Below, one piece after another: positions 40,760 to 49,680 of a DNA stretch of 64,000 nucleotides. This DNA is from Flavonifractor sp052065355 (lineage in GTDB: Bacteria > Bacillota > Clostridia > Oscillospirales > Oscillospiraceae): NCBI RefSeq assembly GCF_052065355.1, contig NZ_JBQHUF010000001.1, forward strand, positions 1 to 64,000, read 5' to 3'. Numbering within the stretch: position 1 is the first letter of the stretch; each line of letters starts with the position of its first letter. The notes beneath the pieces are model-generated. The model worked only from the letters and a program-made list of their open reading frames with translations, searched no databases and was not told where the DNA came from. A program made the translations under genes and the position numbers.

Positions 40760-41179
40760 TTGCGTATTATGGCCATTGACTACGGCGACGCCCGGACGGG
40801 CGTGGCGATTTCCGATCCCACCGGTCTGCTGGCCGGGTTTACCTCGGTGATCCACAGCCGGAAGCCGGACATGGTGGCGTCTGAGCTGGCCCGGCTGGTA
40901 AAGGAGCATCAGGTGGACGAGCTGGTGATGGGCTTTCCGCGGAATATGGATGGTACCGAGGGCCCCCGGGCGGAGCTGTATAAGGCCTTTGCCGCCCAGG
41001 TGGAGGAGGCCTGCGGCCTGAAGCCGGTGCTGTGGGACGAGCGGCGTACTACAGTAGAAGCCCATAATATCCTCCATGCATCAGGAAAGAAAATGAAAAA
41101 CCACAAGAAGACAGTGGATGCGGTTGCTGCCACCCTGATCCTGGAGGGTTATTTGACCTTCAAGCGGGCCAGAGGGTGA
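40760..41179 (+). CDS. yqgF: Holliday junction resolvase-like protein YqgF/RuvX
   Basis: RNase H-fold nuclease implicated in pre-16S rRNA 5' processing (YqgF/RuvX). 139 residues: IMAIDYGDARTGVAISDP at the start, VMGFPRNMDGTEGPRAE, the LWDERRTTVEAHNIL acidic motif and KKTVDAVAATLILEGYL. GGAAGGAG (40744-40751) best fits a TTG start at 40760; GTG 40751 and TTG 40757 are alternatives. Confidence 0.93.
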   Translation: MRIMAIDYGDARTGVAISDPTGLLAGFTSVIHSRKPDMVASELARLVKEHQVDELVMGFPRNMDGTEGPRAELYKAFAAQVEEACGLKPVLWDERRTTVEAHNILHASGKKMKNHKKTVDAVAATLILEGYLTFKRARG

Positions 41180-41180
41180 T

Positions 41181-41546
41181 CTATTCTCCCTTGCGGAACA
41201 ACTCCCGCAGGCCTACCAGAATGAGGAATCCTCCGAAGCAGCGGCGGAGCAGCGCGGTGTCCATGCCGGTGGCGGCCCAGGCTCCCAGGGCGGCGCAGGC
41301 CAGCCCGGCTGCGATGGCAGGCAGCAGGACGGACTTTTCCAAAAAACCGTTTTTAGCGTGAGCGGGAAGGGATGCGGCAGCAGCCGGGAGGAAGTAGAGC
41401 AGGTTGATGCCCTGGGCCTGTTCCTGAGGCAGCCCTGCAAAGGCGGTCAGGTAGATGAGCAGCAGGGTACCGCCCCCCACGCCGAAGCCGGACAGGACTC
41501 CGGTGGCGGTACCGGCCAGCAGGGGAAGAAGCCAGTCCTTTACCAC
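41181..41546 (-). CDS. Half-size TSUP-family membrane protein (TauE/SafE), second of a pair
   Basis: 121 residues with four hydrophobic segments and the TSUP motif GTATGVLSGFGVGGGTLLLIYL. Full TSUP permeases have two such halves (~250 residues); here each half is a separate gene, and this one overlaps its partner by 7 bp. Together they should form one exporter or importer of sulfite, sulfonates or other small acids; the substrate is unknown. Confidence 0.88.
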   Translation of the reverse strand: MVKDWLLPLLAGTATGVLSGFGVGGGTLLLIYLTAFAGLPQEQAQGINLLYFLPAAAASLPAHAKNGFLEKSVLLPAIAAGLACAALGAWAATGMDTALLRRCFGGFLILVGLRELFRKGE

Positions 41547-41908
41547 AGCAGAGCCTTTACGCCGCCGTAGAGGATCAGCAGGGCAAAGCCTCGCCGCAGC
41601 CAGGTCATGCTCAGCCCCTTAAACAGCTTTCCGCCCAGCAGCCCTCCGGCCAGGCCGCCTGCCAAATAGGGCAGGGCCGGCAGAAGCTCAACGCCGCCCC
41701 GAAACAGGTAGATGGCAGCGGAAAGTACACACAGGGGGAGAATGATGGCCACCGATGTGGCGAAAGCCTTTCGCTGGCCCAATCCGCACCAGCCGGCCAG
41801 AAGAGGGACCAGGAGCATCCCGCCGCCTCCGCCGAAGAAGCCGTTGACGATCCCCGCTGCAGCTCCCGCCAGGGCAGGGCGGAGCCACCCACATTCCGGT
41901 TGTTTCAA
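41540..41908 (-). CDS. Half-size TSUP-family membrane protein (TauE/SafE), first of a pair
   Basis: 122 residues, four hydrophobic segments and the repeated motif AAGIVNGFFGGGGGMLLVPLL. It is homologous to the next gene and translated just ahead of it, consistent with a heterodimer of half-transporters. Confidence 0.88.
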   Translation of the reverse strand: MKQPECGWLRPALAGAAAGIVNGFFGGGGGMLLVPLLAGWCGLGQRKAFATSVAIILPLCVLSAAIYLFRGGVELLPALPYLAGGLAGGLLGGKLFKGLSMTWLRRGFALLILYGGVKALLW

Positions 41909-41962
41909 AAAGCATCCCTCCGTTGGTTTTATTCTGCCAGCGGAGGGATGTTTTTATACCTA

Positions 41963-42679
41963 TTATACCTGTGTGCCGGTGAGGGAGCAGATTACGTCCC
42001 CCGCCATCATCAGTCCTGCCACCGGAGGTACCCAGGCTACACTGCCGGGAACGGAGCGGCGGCCGGGAGGGGGAGCCTCCCGTTGTTCTGCCTCATGGGG
42101 CAGTTCAGGGGACCAGAGTACCCGGTGGTGTGCAATGCCCCGGGCGCGCAGCTCCTTGCGCACCACCCGGGCCAGAGGGCATCCCTCCGTCTTGGAGATG
42201 TCGCTGATGCGGAACTGGGAAGGGTCCAATTTGTTCCCGGTGCCCAGAGCAGAGAGAATGGGGATATCCCGTCTTAGGGCGGTCTCAATGAGATCCAGTT
42301 TGCAGGACACCAGGTCGATGCAGTCCACAACGTAATCGTACCGGACAGAGAAGAAAGATTCCCGGTTGCCCGCCTCATATTTCTCCACCCGCACGGTGGT
42401 GCGGCACTCCGGGTTGATGTCAGCGACACGCTCGGCCATGGCCTGTGCCTTGGGCTTCCCCAGAGTGGACAGTGTAGCCTCCACCTGCCGGTTTAGGTTG
42501 GTCAGTCCTACCTCGTCATGGTCTACCAGGGTGAGGGCTCCAACACCGGAGCGGGCCAGGGCCTCGGCGCACCAGCTGCCTACGCCGCCCAGGCCGAACA
42601 CGGCCACGTGGCTGGCAGCCAGCTTTTCCATGGCGGCCTGGCCCAGCAGCATCTCGGTTCTCAGAAATCGTTCGTCCAT
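41963..42679 (-). CDS. tcdA: tRNA threonylcarbamoyladenosine dehydratase
   Basis: E1-like enzyme that cyclises t6A37 of tRNA to ct6A with ATP. 238 residues: MDERFLRTEMLLGQAAMEKL, Rossmann ATP-binding motif FGLGGVGSWCAEALARSG, DHDEVGLTNLNRQ, and IPILSALGTGNKLDPSQF. AAAAGGAGC precedes the ATG at 42679; the 11-codon extension upstream overlaps the terminator. Confidence 0.92.
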   Translation of the reverse strand: MDERFLRTEMLLGQAAMEKLAASHVAVFGLGGVGSWCAEALARSGVGALTLVDHDEVGLTNLNRQVEATLSTLGKPKAQAMAERVADINPECRTTVRVEKYEAGNRESFFSVRYDYVVDCIDLVSCKLDLIETALRRDIPILSALGTGNKLDPSQFRISDISKTEGCPLARVVRKELRARGIAHHRVLWSPELPHEAEQREAPPPGRRSVPGSVAWVPPVAGLMMAGDVICSLTGTQV

Positions 42680-42696
42680 ACTTGTGCTCCTTTTAA

Positions 42697-42730
42697 AAAG
42701 GGCCTGCCGCAATGCGGCAGGCCCTGCTTT
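42697..42730 (-). terminator. Terminator of the foldase gene
   Basis: Minus-strand stem GGGCCTGCCGC/GCGGCAGGCCC with a 3-base loop followed by TTTTT, 9 bp after the foldase stop and just upstream of the tcdA ribosome site. Confidence 0.85.
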
Positions 42731-42738
42731 TGTTTGGA

Positions 42739-44349
42739 TTACTCGCCCACGTACTTGATGCCGCTGCCCTGAACGGCCTCCAGACCCTCAGTCAGGCTCT
42801 CCAGCCAGTCAGTGACCCGCTGGCTGCGGATGGAGCTGTCGGCAGTGCTCTGCCACACAGGGACGTTCTCGCCCTGGTAGTAGACCACGCACCAGCCCTG
42901 CTGACCGGAGTTGGTGTTCTCAATGAGGGTGACATCGCCGGGCTGATGGGACTCGCCGAACAGCCAGCTGTCAAAGATGGTGAACTGACCCTTGGCAACC
43001 TTCTCATACAGGCCGCCGTTGGTGTTGGAGCCGGGATCGTCAGAGTTGGCGTTGGCCAACTCGCCGAAGGACTCGGCGGTCTTGTCGCCAGCCTCCCACT
43101 CAGCCATCAGCTTTTCAGCCTCAGCCTTGGCGGCGTCCAGCGCCTCCTGAGTGGGAACGGTGGACTCGTCCACATCCTCGGTAGCGGGGTCATCCTCCTC
43201 TGCCGTCTCAGCCTTGATCAGGATGTGGCGGATGTCAGCGGTGGGATCCTCGTTGCGGTAGCGATCCAGGAACAGCACCACATAGTAGCCGCTGCTGGCC
43301 TCGATCACATTCACGTCACCAGTGGTGCGGCCGGCCTCCTTGAGCCAGGAGCCGAAGGTGGAGTTCAGGTTGCTGCCCACAGTGCCGGTGTACAAAGAAC
43401 GGTCGGGATCCTCTGCGTAGGAGTCCTTGGAGCTCTCAGAGACATAGTCAGGAGCCAGTTCGCCGAAGGCGGCGCTCTTGTCCTCCGCAGCATTTACAGC
43501 AGCGGCAAACTCGTCGGCCTTCTCCTTGGCGGCCTGCATGGCGGCCTCAGTCTCCTCCTCGGTGGGCTCTACGGTGTTGCCCTCCTCATCGGTGGTGGAC
43601 TCGGCAGTGCCGTCTACCAGGATATAGCGGTAATCATAGCTGTCCAGGGTGTCGGCATTTTCCTCGTAGTAAGTCTCCAGATCCTCGTCGGTGATCTCCT
43701 GCTTGTCGGAGTATGCGGACTGGTAGCTGCTGACCAGGGTAGCGCGCTCCAGGCAGGTCCGGTAGGCACTGACAGTCATATACTTGCCATAGTTGGCCTT
43801 CAGGAAAGACTCAAAGTTAGGATAGCCGCTCTCCTCGGCAGAGGTCTTGGCGGAGGTCATCTCCTCATCGATGGAGGCCTTCTCCTCGTCGCTCAGGGTA
43901 TAACCCTCCTCGGCGGCGGCGCTTTCCAGGGCGGCTACCTTGGTCAGGTTCTCAATGGCCTGATCCATAAAGTAGTCATAATAGCTCTGGGTCTCCTCCT
44001 CGTCCACATACTGAGTGTGGAGGTCTCCGGTGGGGTCAAAGGGGGCGGAACCGGTGAGGTAGTAGTTCATATAATACTCGTTGATCAGGGCGCTGCGGAA
44101 ATAGTATTCCACATCATTGACATTGTAATTCTGGCCGTCTACGCTCAAAGCGGTGGCGCGGCGCTGGAAGATGCCGGAGTGCCACACCAGCAGAATGACA
44201 ACCAGTACGGCAATCACAACGCCGATGACCCCGTAAAGAACAGCCTTGCGCTTGGCTGCCTGCTGCTCCTTCAGCTCCTGGCGCTGCTTCTGGGTCAGGC
44301 CCTGAGCAAGGTCGCCCTGGCGCTGCTTTTTTTCTCTGGATGCGCTCAT
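42739..44349 (-). CDS. Membrane-anchored peptidyl-prolyl isomerase (SurA/PrsA-like foldase)
   Basis: Extracytoplasmic folding factor of 536 residues. A charged cytoplasmic tail rich in Lys, Gln and Arg (about 1-36) is followed by one transmembrane helix (about 37-57), then a SurA N-like helical region (85-230). Two parvulin-like segments follow: a degenerate one around 250-370 and a second, with TADIRHILIKAE, from about 365 to 500. The mature part is very acidic. There is no lipobox, unlike Bacillus PrsA. It probably assists secreted or cell-wall enzymes, such as the nearby PBP. Confidence 0.85.
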   Translation of the reverse strand: MSASREKKQRQGDLAQGLTQKQRQELKEQQAAKRKAVLYGVIGVVIAVLVVILLVWHSGIFQRRATALSVDGQNYNVNDVEYYFRSALINEYYMNYYLTGSAPFDPTGDLHTQYVDEEETQSYYDYFMDQAIENLTKVAALESAAAEEGYTLSDEEKASIDEEMTSAKTSAEESGYPNFESFLKANYGKYMTVSAYRTCLERATLVSSYQSAYSDKQEITDEDLETYYEENADTLDSYDYRYILVDGTAESTTDEEGNTVEPTEEETEAAMQAAKEKADEFAAAVNAAEDKSAAFGELAPDYVSESSKDSYAEDPDRSLYTGTVGSNLNSTFGSWLKEAGRTTGDVNVIEASSGYYVVLFLDRYRNEDPTADIRHILIKAETAEEDDPATEDVDESTVPTQEALDAAKAEAEKLMAEWEAGDKTAESFGELANANSDDPGSNTNGGLYEKVAKGQFTIFDSWLFGESHQPGDVTLIENTNSGQQGWCVVYYQGENVPVWQSTADSSIRSQRVTDWLESLTEGLEAVQGSGIKYVGE

Positions 44350-44482
44350 TGATAGCTTCAGTCCTCTCGATAAATCTTCCTGCCAAAGCAGGGGAACTCA
44401 TAGACAGTGAATTATTATATCGGAATTTTCCCCTGCTTTCAAGTCCAAAAACAGTTTTTACACTTTATTCAGTTTTAAAAAA

Positions 44483-44515
44483 AGAAAAACCCCACGAAAC
44501 AAATGTTTCGTGGGG
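44483..44515 (-). terminator. Terminator of the 6S-like RNA
   Basis: Minus-strand stem CCCCACGAAAC/GTTTCGTGGGG (44515-44505/44500-44490) followed by a long T-rich run. Its transcript comes from the non-coding stretch at 44516-44714. Confidence 0.88.
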
Positions 44516-44714
44516 GACCCCGCTCTGGCCGTGCGGATCCATTTAAAACCTGCACGAAGTGGCAGGTGGGTCGCCTCCATGACGCTTCGTTGCTTCCAAC
44601 TTCCAGCCGCCCTCGGTGGGGCGCCGGGAGGCCTGCAGTCCACGTCATGAGTGGGGCATCCCGTTTCAGAGATGTGGGTTTAAATAAAACCCGTCACGCA
44701 CCGAGCAGGAATCA
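44516..44714 (-). ncRNA. ssrS: 6S RNA candidate
   Basis: A ~200-nt non-coding stretch ends in a strong terminator. Its ends close on each other: CCTGCTC (44709-44703) with GAGCGGG (44525-44519) and CGCAC/GTGCG (44701-44697/44535-44531 region). Inside are GGGTTT/AAACCC, a long stem CATGACG/CGTCATG (44649-44643 with 44584-44578) and a small CCTGC/GCAGG hairpin on the 3' side (44549-44566). A rod with a large central bubble and a 3' bubble hairpin is the 6S RNA plan, which mimics an open promoter to hold RNA polymerase. Assigned from structure and partial recall of clostridial 6S sequences. Confidence 0.65.
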
Positions 44715-44716
44715 CT

Positions 44717-45028
44717 TTAGGTTTCTTCTTCGTCCGCGAAGAGTGACTCCATAAACTGCTGATAGACCAGCTCCAACTCCTCCTCGCTGTCCAAGGTGGA
44801 GAGCTGTTCCTCGCCGTCTACGGTCACAGCCTTGAGGATGATCAGGCCATACTCCTCGTCGTCCAGATCTACGTCCTGGACATTGTCCCCCTCCTCGCCT
44901 TGAACAGCGGGGAAGAAGGCCATATAGGTCTGGCCGTTGTACTCCAGTGTGTCCAGATGCTCCAGCTCAAATTCATTTCCGTCCTCGTCGGTGACGGTGA
45001 TGAAATCAGGGCCAAATTCTTCACTCAT
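44717..45028 (-). CDS. DUF1292 domain protein
   Basis: A 103-residue, very acidic cytoplasmic protein (MSEEFGPDFITVTDEDGNEF start, DTLEYNGQTYMAFFP core, acidic C-terminal LDSEEELELVYQQF helix) of the DUF1292 family, common in Firmicutes and of unknown function. ATGs at 45040 and 45028 both lie near AAGGAAGG; 45028 matches the usual family N terminus. It is divergent from the PBP gene, and the 6S-like RNA begins right after its stop. Confidence 0.88.
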   Translation of the reverse strand: MSEEFGPDFITVTDEDGNEFELEHLDTLEYNGQTYMAFFPAVQGEEGDNVQDVDLDDEEYGLIILKAVTVDGEEQLSTLDSEEELELVYQQFMESLFADEEET

Positions 45029-45152
45029 ATTGGGCACCATACCTTCCTTTTCTTCGTCTATTATTGTAGCGTGCCCAGCGAAAAAATGCAAGAGTGAGAC
45101 GAGCCAAAATTTTACGAAGCACAGAATGTGGAAATACAGGAAAGACATAGGG

Positions 45153-45180
45153 TGGACAAAGGGGCAGAACGTGATATAAT
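45153..45180 (+). promoter_or_regulatory. Promoter of the PBP gene
   Basis: TGGACA (45153-45158) and TATAAT (45175-45180), 16-base spacing, 55 bp upstream of the TTG start. Confidence 0.65.
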
Positions 45181-45235
45181 ATATACTATTGTATTATACC
45201 CTTTGACTGTTCCACCTGAAAACGGAGGTGCCATT

Positions 45236-47908
45236 TTGTCAGTGACCAGCAATCAGAACCCGCGTCCTGAGCGACGGAGAAAAAAGCCGTCCACGACCAC
45301 TGTGGTGTTTTCCACCATAGGAAAGGTAGTGGGTACGCTTTTCCTCATCGGCCTGATCACGTCGGTGATCCTGGCCTGCTTTGCGGCTAATTATATCCGC
45401 ACGGTCATCATCCCTCAGGCCCATCTGGACGCCAACTTTGTTATGAACCAGACCAGCACCATTTATTATAAGGATTCGGAGACCGGCGAATATGTGGAGC
45501 ATTTGGCGCTCCATGGCAGTGAGAACCGAAAACTGGTGGAGCTGGATCAGATCCCTAAGTCTCTGCAGCAGGCTACCATTGCCATCGAGGATGAAAACTT
45601 TTACAAGCACAATGGCGTGAGTTGGAAGCGTACCCTCAAGGGCGTGCTGCTCATGTTTACCGGCGGAGACATCCAGGGAGGCTCCACGATTACCCAGCAG
45701 CTGATCAAGAACGTCACCCAGTACGACGACGTGACGGTTAAGCGTAAGATCCTGGAGATCTTTACTGCTCTGGACTTTGACGCGACCTATTCCAAGGATC
45801 AGATCCTGGAGTGGTATCTCAATTATATCTATCTGGGCGACGGCTGCAACGGTGTAGCAACCGCTGCGGAGAACTATTTCGGCAAGGATGTGTCGGAACT
45901 GACCCTGGCCGAGAGCGCCAGCCTCATTTCCATTACCAATAACCCCACCATCTACGGTCCCTATTCCACCGTGCGTATGACCAACAAAGACGGAGAGGTC
46001 ACCACCGGGCGGGAGCGGAACAAGCAGCGCCAGGAGCTGGTGCTGTGGAAGATGCTGGACCTGGGGATGATCAGCCAGGAAGAATATGACGCGGCCGTTG
46101 CGGAAGAGCTGAACTTTGTCCGCGAGCAGGATGAGAAAAAGCCCACTACCATTTATAACTGGTATGACGAGCAGGTTATTTCCGACGTCATTGAGGACCT
46201 GATGGACGAGTTTGGCTATTCCGAGCAGATCGCCGAGGACATGGTGCTCTCCGGCGGCCTGAAGATCTACGCTTGTGTGGACCCGGAGATCCAGTCCGTA
46301 GTGGAGTCGGTCTATTATGACCGCAGCAACCTGGATCTGGTATCCAAGAGCGGTCAGGAGATCCAGTCTGCCATCGTCATCATCGACCCGGAAGGGAACG
46401 TGGTGGGTCTGGCAGGTGCCCTGGGGGAGAAGGAGGGTAACCTCCTGCTCAACATGGCCAGCGGGACCTACCGGCAGCCGGGCTCCTCTATTAAGCCCTT
46501 GTCTGTCTATGCTCCGGCACTGGAGTATGGCGTCATTAGCCCGGCAACCGCTATTGACGACTATCCGGTGCAGGTGTACAGCGGTAAGGCCTGGCCTGTC
46601 AACTCCTACTCCCATTATAAGGGCCTGATGAATCTGGCACCGGCCATCGCCGTATCCTCTAACCCCGTGGCGGTGCGGACGCTGGAGCAGCTGGGTGTGG
46701 AGACCTCCTTCCAGTTTATGCAGGAGAACTTCCATATTGACTTGGTGGAAGAGCTGGTAACGGGCGGCGAGGTCAAGAATGACTACGGTACCAGCCAGTT
46801 GGCTCTGGGCGGTCTGACCAAGGGCGTCAGCGTTATGGATATGGCGGCCGCCTACTCCGTGTTCCCTCGGGACGGACTGTATATAGAGCCCAAGACCTAC
46901 ACCAAGGTCACCCGTGAGGTAGACGGAGTGGAAGAGGTGCTGCTGGACAATACAGAGAGCGAGCCGGAGGCAGTTCTGTCCACCAAGACTACCTGGTATG
47001 TGAATGAACTGCTCAAGGGCGTGGTCAACGGCAAGTACAGCGGTGCCACCGGTACCGGAGCGCAGCTTTCCGGCATGACTGTGGCGGGCAAGACCGGTAC
47101 CACCACGTCCAGCAACGACAAGTGGTTCGTGGGCTATACGCCCTATTATACAGCCGCCGTTTGGGTGGGCTATAAAAACCCGGAGCAGGTCAAGAGCAGC
47201 AGCAACCCGGCGGTCAGCATGTGGAAAAAGGTCATGGCGCCTATCCACGAGGGACTGGAGAACAAGAGCTTCAGTTCGGCCAGCGGGACCAAAACGGTGC
47301 AGATCTGTCAGGACAGCGGCCTGCGGGCCACGGAGGCCTGTGCCGCCGATCCCCGGGGCAGCAGAGTTATCAGCGTCACGCTCTTTGAAGAGGATATCCC
47401 GGCAGAGTCCTGTGATCTGCACAAGGAGGTAGAGGTCTGCACGGCCTGCCCGGTGCTTGGGTCTGATGGGACGGCCATTTCCGGTCTGTATCACCTGGCG
47501 GGTGAGTTCTGTCCCCGGGAGGCCAATGCCGCTCTGGGCATTACTGAGGGCACAGTGAAGACGATCGGAATCCTGGACTATACCAGAGAGAATGTGGGTG
47601 GAGCTGTGGCCCGTGACAGCAGCTATCTGTACAGCTTCCTGGAAGCCCAGGGAACCTGTACGACCCACACCTCTGCACCTGTGGAGCCTCCGGCGGAATA
47701 TGATCCCTATTCCTTCAACCGGTATGATCCCTCCACATGGCCCACGCAGGAGCAGTGGCCTGGCTTTGATCCGGCGGATGAGACCACCTATCCGGACTAT
47801 AATCTGCCGCCGGTGACGACGCCTACGCCGGGTGGTGAGACGACTCCGCCGGTAACGGAGACAACGCCGCCGCCCGCGGCCTCACCCACAACGTCTGCTC
47901 AACACTAA
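45236..47908 (+). CDS. Class A penicillin-binding protein (PBP1a type)
   Basis: Bifunctional peptidoglycan glycosyltransferase/transpeptidase anchored by one N-terminal helix (about 25-50). Of 890 residues, the GT51 domain (about 75-255) has EDENFYKHNGVSWKRTLKG, QGGSTITQQLIKN and ILEWYLNYIYLG. The transpeptidase domain has the active-site GSSIKP, SSN and KTGTT motifs. The C-terminal ~150 residues hold Cys residues and a Pro/Thr-rich tail. GGAGGTG (45224-45230) fits a TTG start at 45236; the 36-codon extension upstream overlaps the promoter. Confidence 0.94.
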   Translation: MSVTSNQNPRPERRRKKPSTTTVVFSTIGKVVGTLFLIGLITSVILACFAANYIRTVIIPQAHLDANFVMNQTSTIYYKDSETGEYVEHLALHGSENRKLVELDQIPKSLQQATIAIEDENFYKHNGVSWKRTLKGVLLMFTGGDIQGGSTITQQLIKNVTQYDDVTVKRKILEIFTALDFDATYSKDQILEWYLNYIYLGDGCNGVATAAENYFGKDVSELTLAESASLISITNNPTIYGPYSTVRMTNKDGEVTTGRERNKQRQELVLWKMLDLGMISQEEYDAAVAEELNFVREQDEKKPTTIYNWYDEQVISDVIEDLMDEFGYSEQIAEDMVLSGGLKIYACVDPEIQSVVESVYYDRSNLDLVSKSGQEIQSAIVIIDPEGNVVGLAGALGEKEGNLLLNMASGTYRQPGSSIKPLSVYAPALEYGVISPATAIDDYPVQVYSGKAWPVNSYSHYKGLMNLAPAIAVSSNPVAVRTLEQLGVETSFQFMQENFHIDLVEELVTGGEVKNDYGTSQLALGGLTKGVSVMDMAAAYSVFPRDGLYIEPKTYTKVTREVDGVEEVLLDNTESEPEAVLSTKTTWYVNELLKGVVNGKYSGATGTGAQLSGMTVAGKTGTTTSSNDKWFVGYTPYYTAAVWVGYKNPEQVKSSSNPAVSMWKKVMAPIHEGLENKSFSSASGTKTVQICQDSGLRATEACAADPRGSRVISVTLFEEDIPAESCDLHKEVEVCTACPVLGSDGTAISGLYHLAGEFCPREANAALGITEGTVKTIGILDYTRENVGGAVARDSSYLYSFLEAQGTCTTHTSAPVEPPAEYDPYSFNRYDPSTWPTQEQWPGFDPADETTYPDYNLPPVTTPTPGGETTPPVTETTPPPAASPTTSAQH

Positions 47909-47917
47909 AGAATGAAA

Positions 47918-47957
47918 AATGCCCCGGAGTGCATACGGCGCTCCGGGGCATTTTTAT
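47918..47957. terminator. Bidirectional terminator between PBP and ytvI-like genes
   Basis: AATGCCCCGGAG (47918-47929) and CTCCGGGGCATT (47941-47952) form a perfect 12-bp stem with A- and T-rich flanks. Confidence 0.85.
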
Positions 47958-49033
47958 AAGCTGTTCCAGAAAGTCTGGGGGATGCCGAAGGACCAGAGCT
48001 GCTTTGCCAGCACCAGCAGCAGAGGAGCCAGGATCATACCTGCCACCCCAAAGGCTTGGAAGCCCACATACATCCCGGCCAGAGCAGCCAGCGGGTGGAG
48101 CCCCACGCGGTGGCCGACCAGCTTGGGCTCCAGCAGACTGCGCATCAGGGTGACCAGTCCGCACAAGACCAGCAGCCCCACACCCAGCAGCGTACGGCCG
48201 GTGAGCAGAGCACCCACTCCCCAGGGGACCAGCACCACCGCCGCGCCGAAGACCGGCAGAGCATCCAGAAGAGCAATAAGTCCGGCCAGCAGCAGGGCCA
48301 GTTCCACCCGCAGCAGAAGCAGGCCGACGGTGAGTTCCCCGAAGGTGATGAGCATGAGCAGCAGCTGGGCCCTGAGCCACCCGCCCAGGGCCTGCTTCAG
48401 GCCGTTTTTCAGCTGTCGGGCTTTCTCCTGCCAGTGCTCCGGTGCGTTTTGCCTGATCAGCTCCAACAGCTCCGGCCGGCATGCGCACATCAGATAGGTG
48501 GCCAGCAAAGCGGTCACCAGGAAGAGAGAAAGCGCGGGCAGCACGGAGATACCGCGTCCCACCATCGTGGTGAGGATTTCATAGAGACGGGCCGGCAGAC
48601 CGGCGCCCTGTTCCATCATCTCCTCCAGAGCGGTCTTCACCGGTTCCTGTGCGGGAACGGGCAGCGCCACAAGGAAGCGATAGAGCCTGCTCTCCAATGC
48701 CGCGGCCAGCTCCGGCAGACCGGACATAAGGGCGGGCAGCCGGCCCAGCAGTACAGTGAGCTCATATCCCGCCCGCCAGAGCAGCAGGCCGATGCCCGCT
48801 GCCAGACCGCCTGCCAGGACCACCACGCACAGCCCCGCGGCCCAGCGCCGGCCCATGCCTGTCCTCCGAATGAGGAAGCCTACCGCCGGCTCCAGCAGGG
48901 CAGACAGACCCAGCGCAACGAGGAAGGGAAGCAGCCAGGGGAGCAGCACCCGGATAGCCAGCCACAAACCGGCCGCCAGCAGCCCAACACCGGCCAGCCG
49001 GAGGAAAAAGCGCAGGCGTCTGTTGTCTTGCAT
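47954..49033 (-). CDS. AI-2E/PerM-family membrane protein, YtvI-like sporulation protein
   Basis: 359 residues with about seven or eight membrane segments, an N-terminal pair of helices (LLAAGLWLAIRVLLPWLLPFLV), a soluble middle part (about 95-185) and the family's C-terminal LLEPKLVGHRVGLHPLAAL motif. Length and pattern fit the sporulation integral membrane protein YtvI branch of the AI-2E transporter family. GGAGGAGGG favours the ATG at 49033. The transported substrate is unknown. Confidence 0.8.
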   Translation of the reverse strand: MQDNRRLRFFLRLAGVGLLAAGLWLAIRVLLPWLLPFLVALGLSALLEPAVGFLIRRTGMGRRWAAGLCVVVLAGGLAAGIGLLLWRAGYELTVLLGRLPALMSGLPELAAALESRLYRFLVALPVPAQEPVKTALEEMMEQGAGLPARLYEILTTMVGRGISVLPALSLFLVTALLATYLMCACRPELLELIRQNAPEHWQEKARQLKNGLKQALGGWLRAQLLLMLITFGELTVGLLLLRVELALLLAGLIALLDALPVFGAAVVLVPWGVGALLTGRTLLGVGLLVLCGLVTLMRSLLEPKLVGHRVGLHPLAALAGMYVGFQAFGVAGMILAPLLLVLAKQLWSFGIPQTFWNSL

Positions 49034-49209
49034 CGTCATCCCTCCTCCCACTGGATATGTATAAAATGACGAAAAATGGAGGAGCGGACCAGCCTGAAAT
49101 CGGCACTCAAAGGGTACTGGAGCCCTTGCGGCAACGGGGTGGGTGTGCTACAATAGACCACAAGACGCAGACAAATGACTTTCCAATAAGGACAGTCGGG
49201 AGGTTATCC

Positions 49210-49650
49210 ATGGGAAAGACACCCAACTATTTTATCGTGGAGGCCAGCGCCCTGCCTGAGGTGTTTTTGAAGGTGGCGGAGGCCAAGCGCCTGCTGGAGA
49301 CCGGTGAGGTGGACACGGTGAACCTGGCGGCCCGGCGGGTGGGGATCAGCCGCAGCGCTTTTTATAAGTATAAGGATGCGGTGCAGCCCTTTAACGATAT
49401 GCTCCACGGACGTATCGTTACCTTTCAGATCCTGCTGAAGGACGAACCGGGGGGATTGTCCTCCGTCCTGCGTATTTTTGCCCAGAGCGGCGGGAATATT
49501 CTCACCATCAATCAGGCTATCCCGGTGAACGGCTGTGCGGCGGTGACCATCGGAGCGGAGACATCGGGGCTTCAGACCTCTCTGGAAGAGCTGCTGGAGC
49601 AGGTACAAGGCCAGGAGGCCGTCCTGCGCTGTGAGATTTTGGCGGGCTGA
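49210..49650 (+). CDS. ACT domain protein (PheB/UPF0735 type)
   Basis: 146 residues: an N-terminal HTH-like helical segment (TVNLAARRVGISRSAFYKYKDAV) and a C-terminal ACT domain (LKDEPGGLSSVLRIFAQSGGNILTINQ). This is the PheB-type layout often next to homoserine dehydrogenase. It lies 30 bp upstream of hom, so an amino-acid-sensing role in threonine/aspartate-family control is plausible. GGGAGG at 49198-49203 sets the start; a longer frame from 49057 has no ribosome site. Confidence 0.88.
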   Translation: MGKTPNYFIVEASALPEVFLKVAEAKRLLETGEVDTVNLAARRVGISRSAFYKYKDAVQPFNDMLHGRIVTFQILLKDEPGGLSSVLRIFAQSGGNILTINQAIPVNGCAAVTIGAETSGLQTSLEELLEQVQGQEAVLRCEILAG

Positions 49651-49680
49651 TGCCTGCATGACAGAAAGGAGAACGATACC

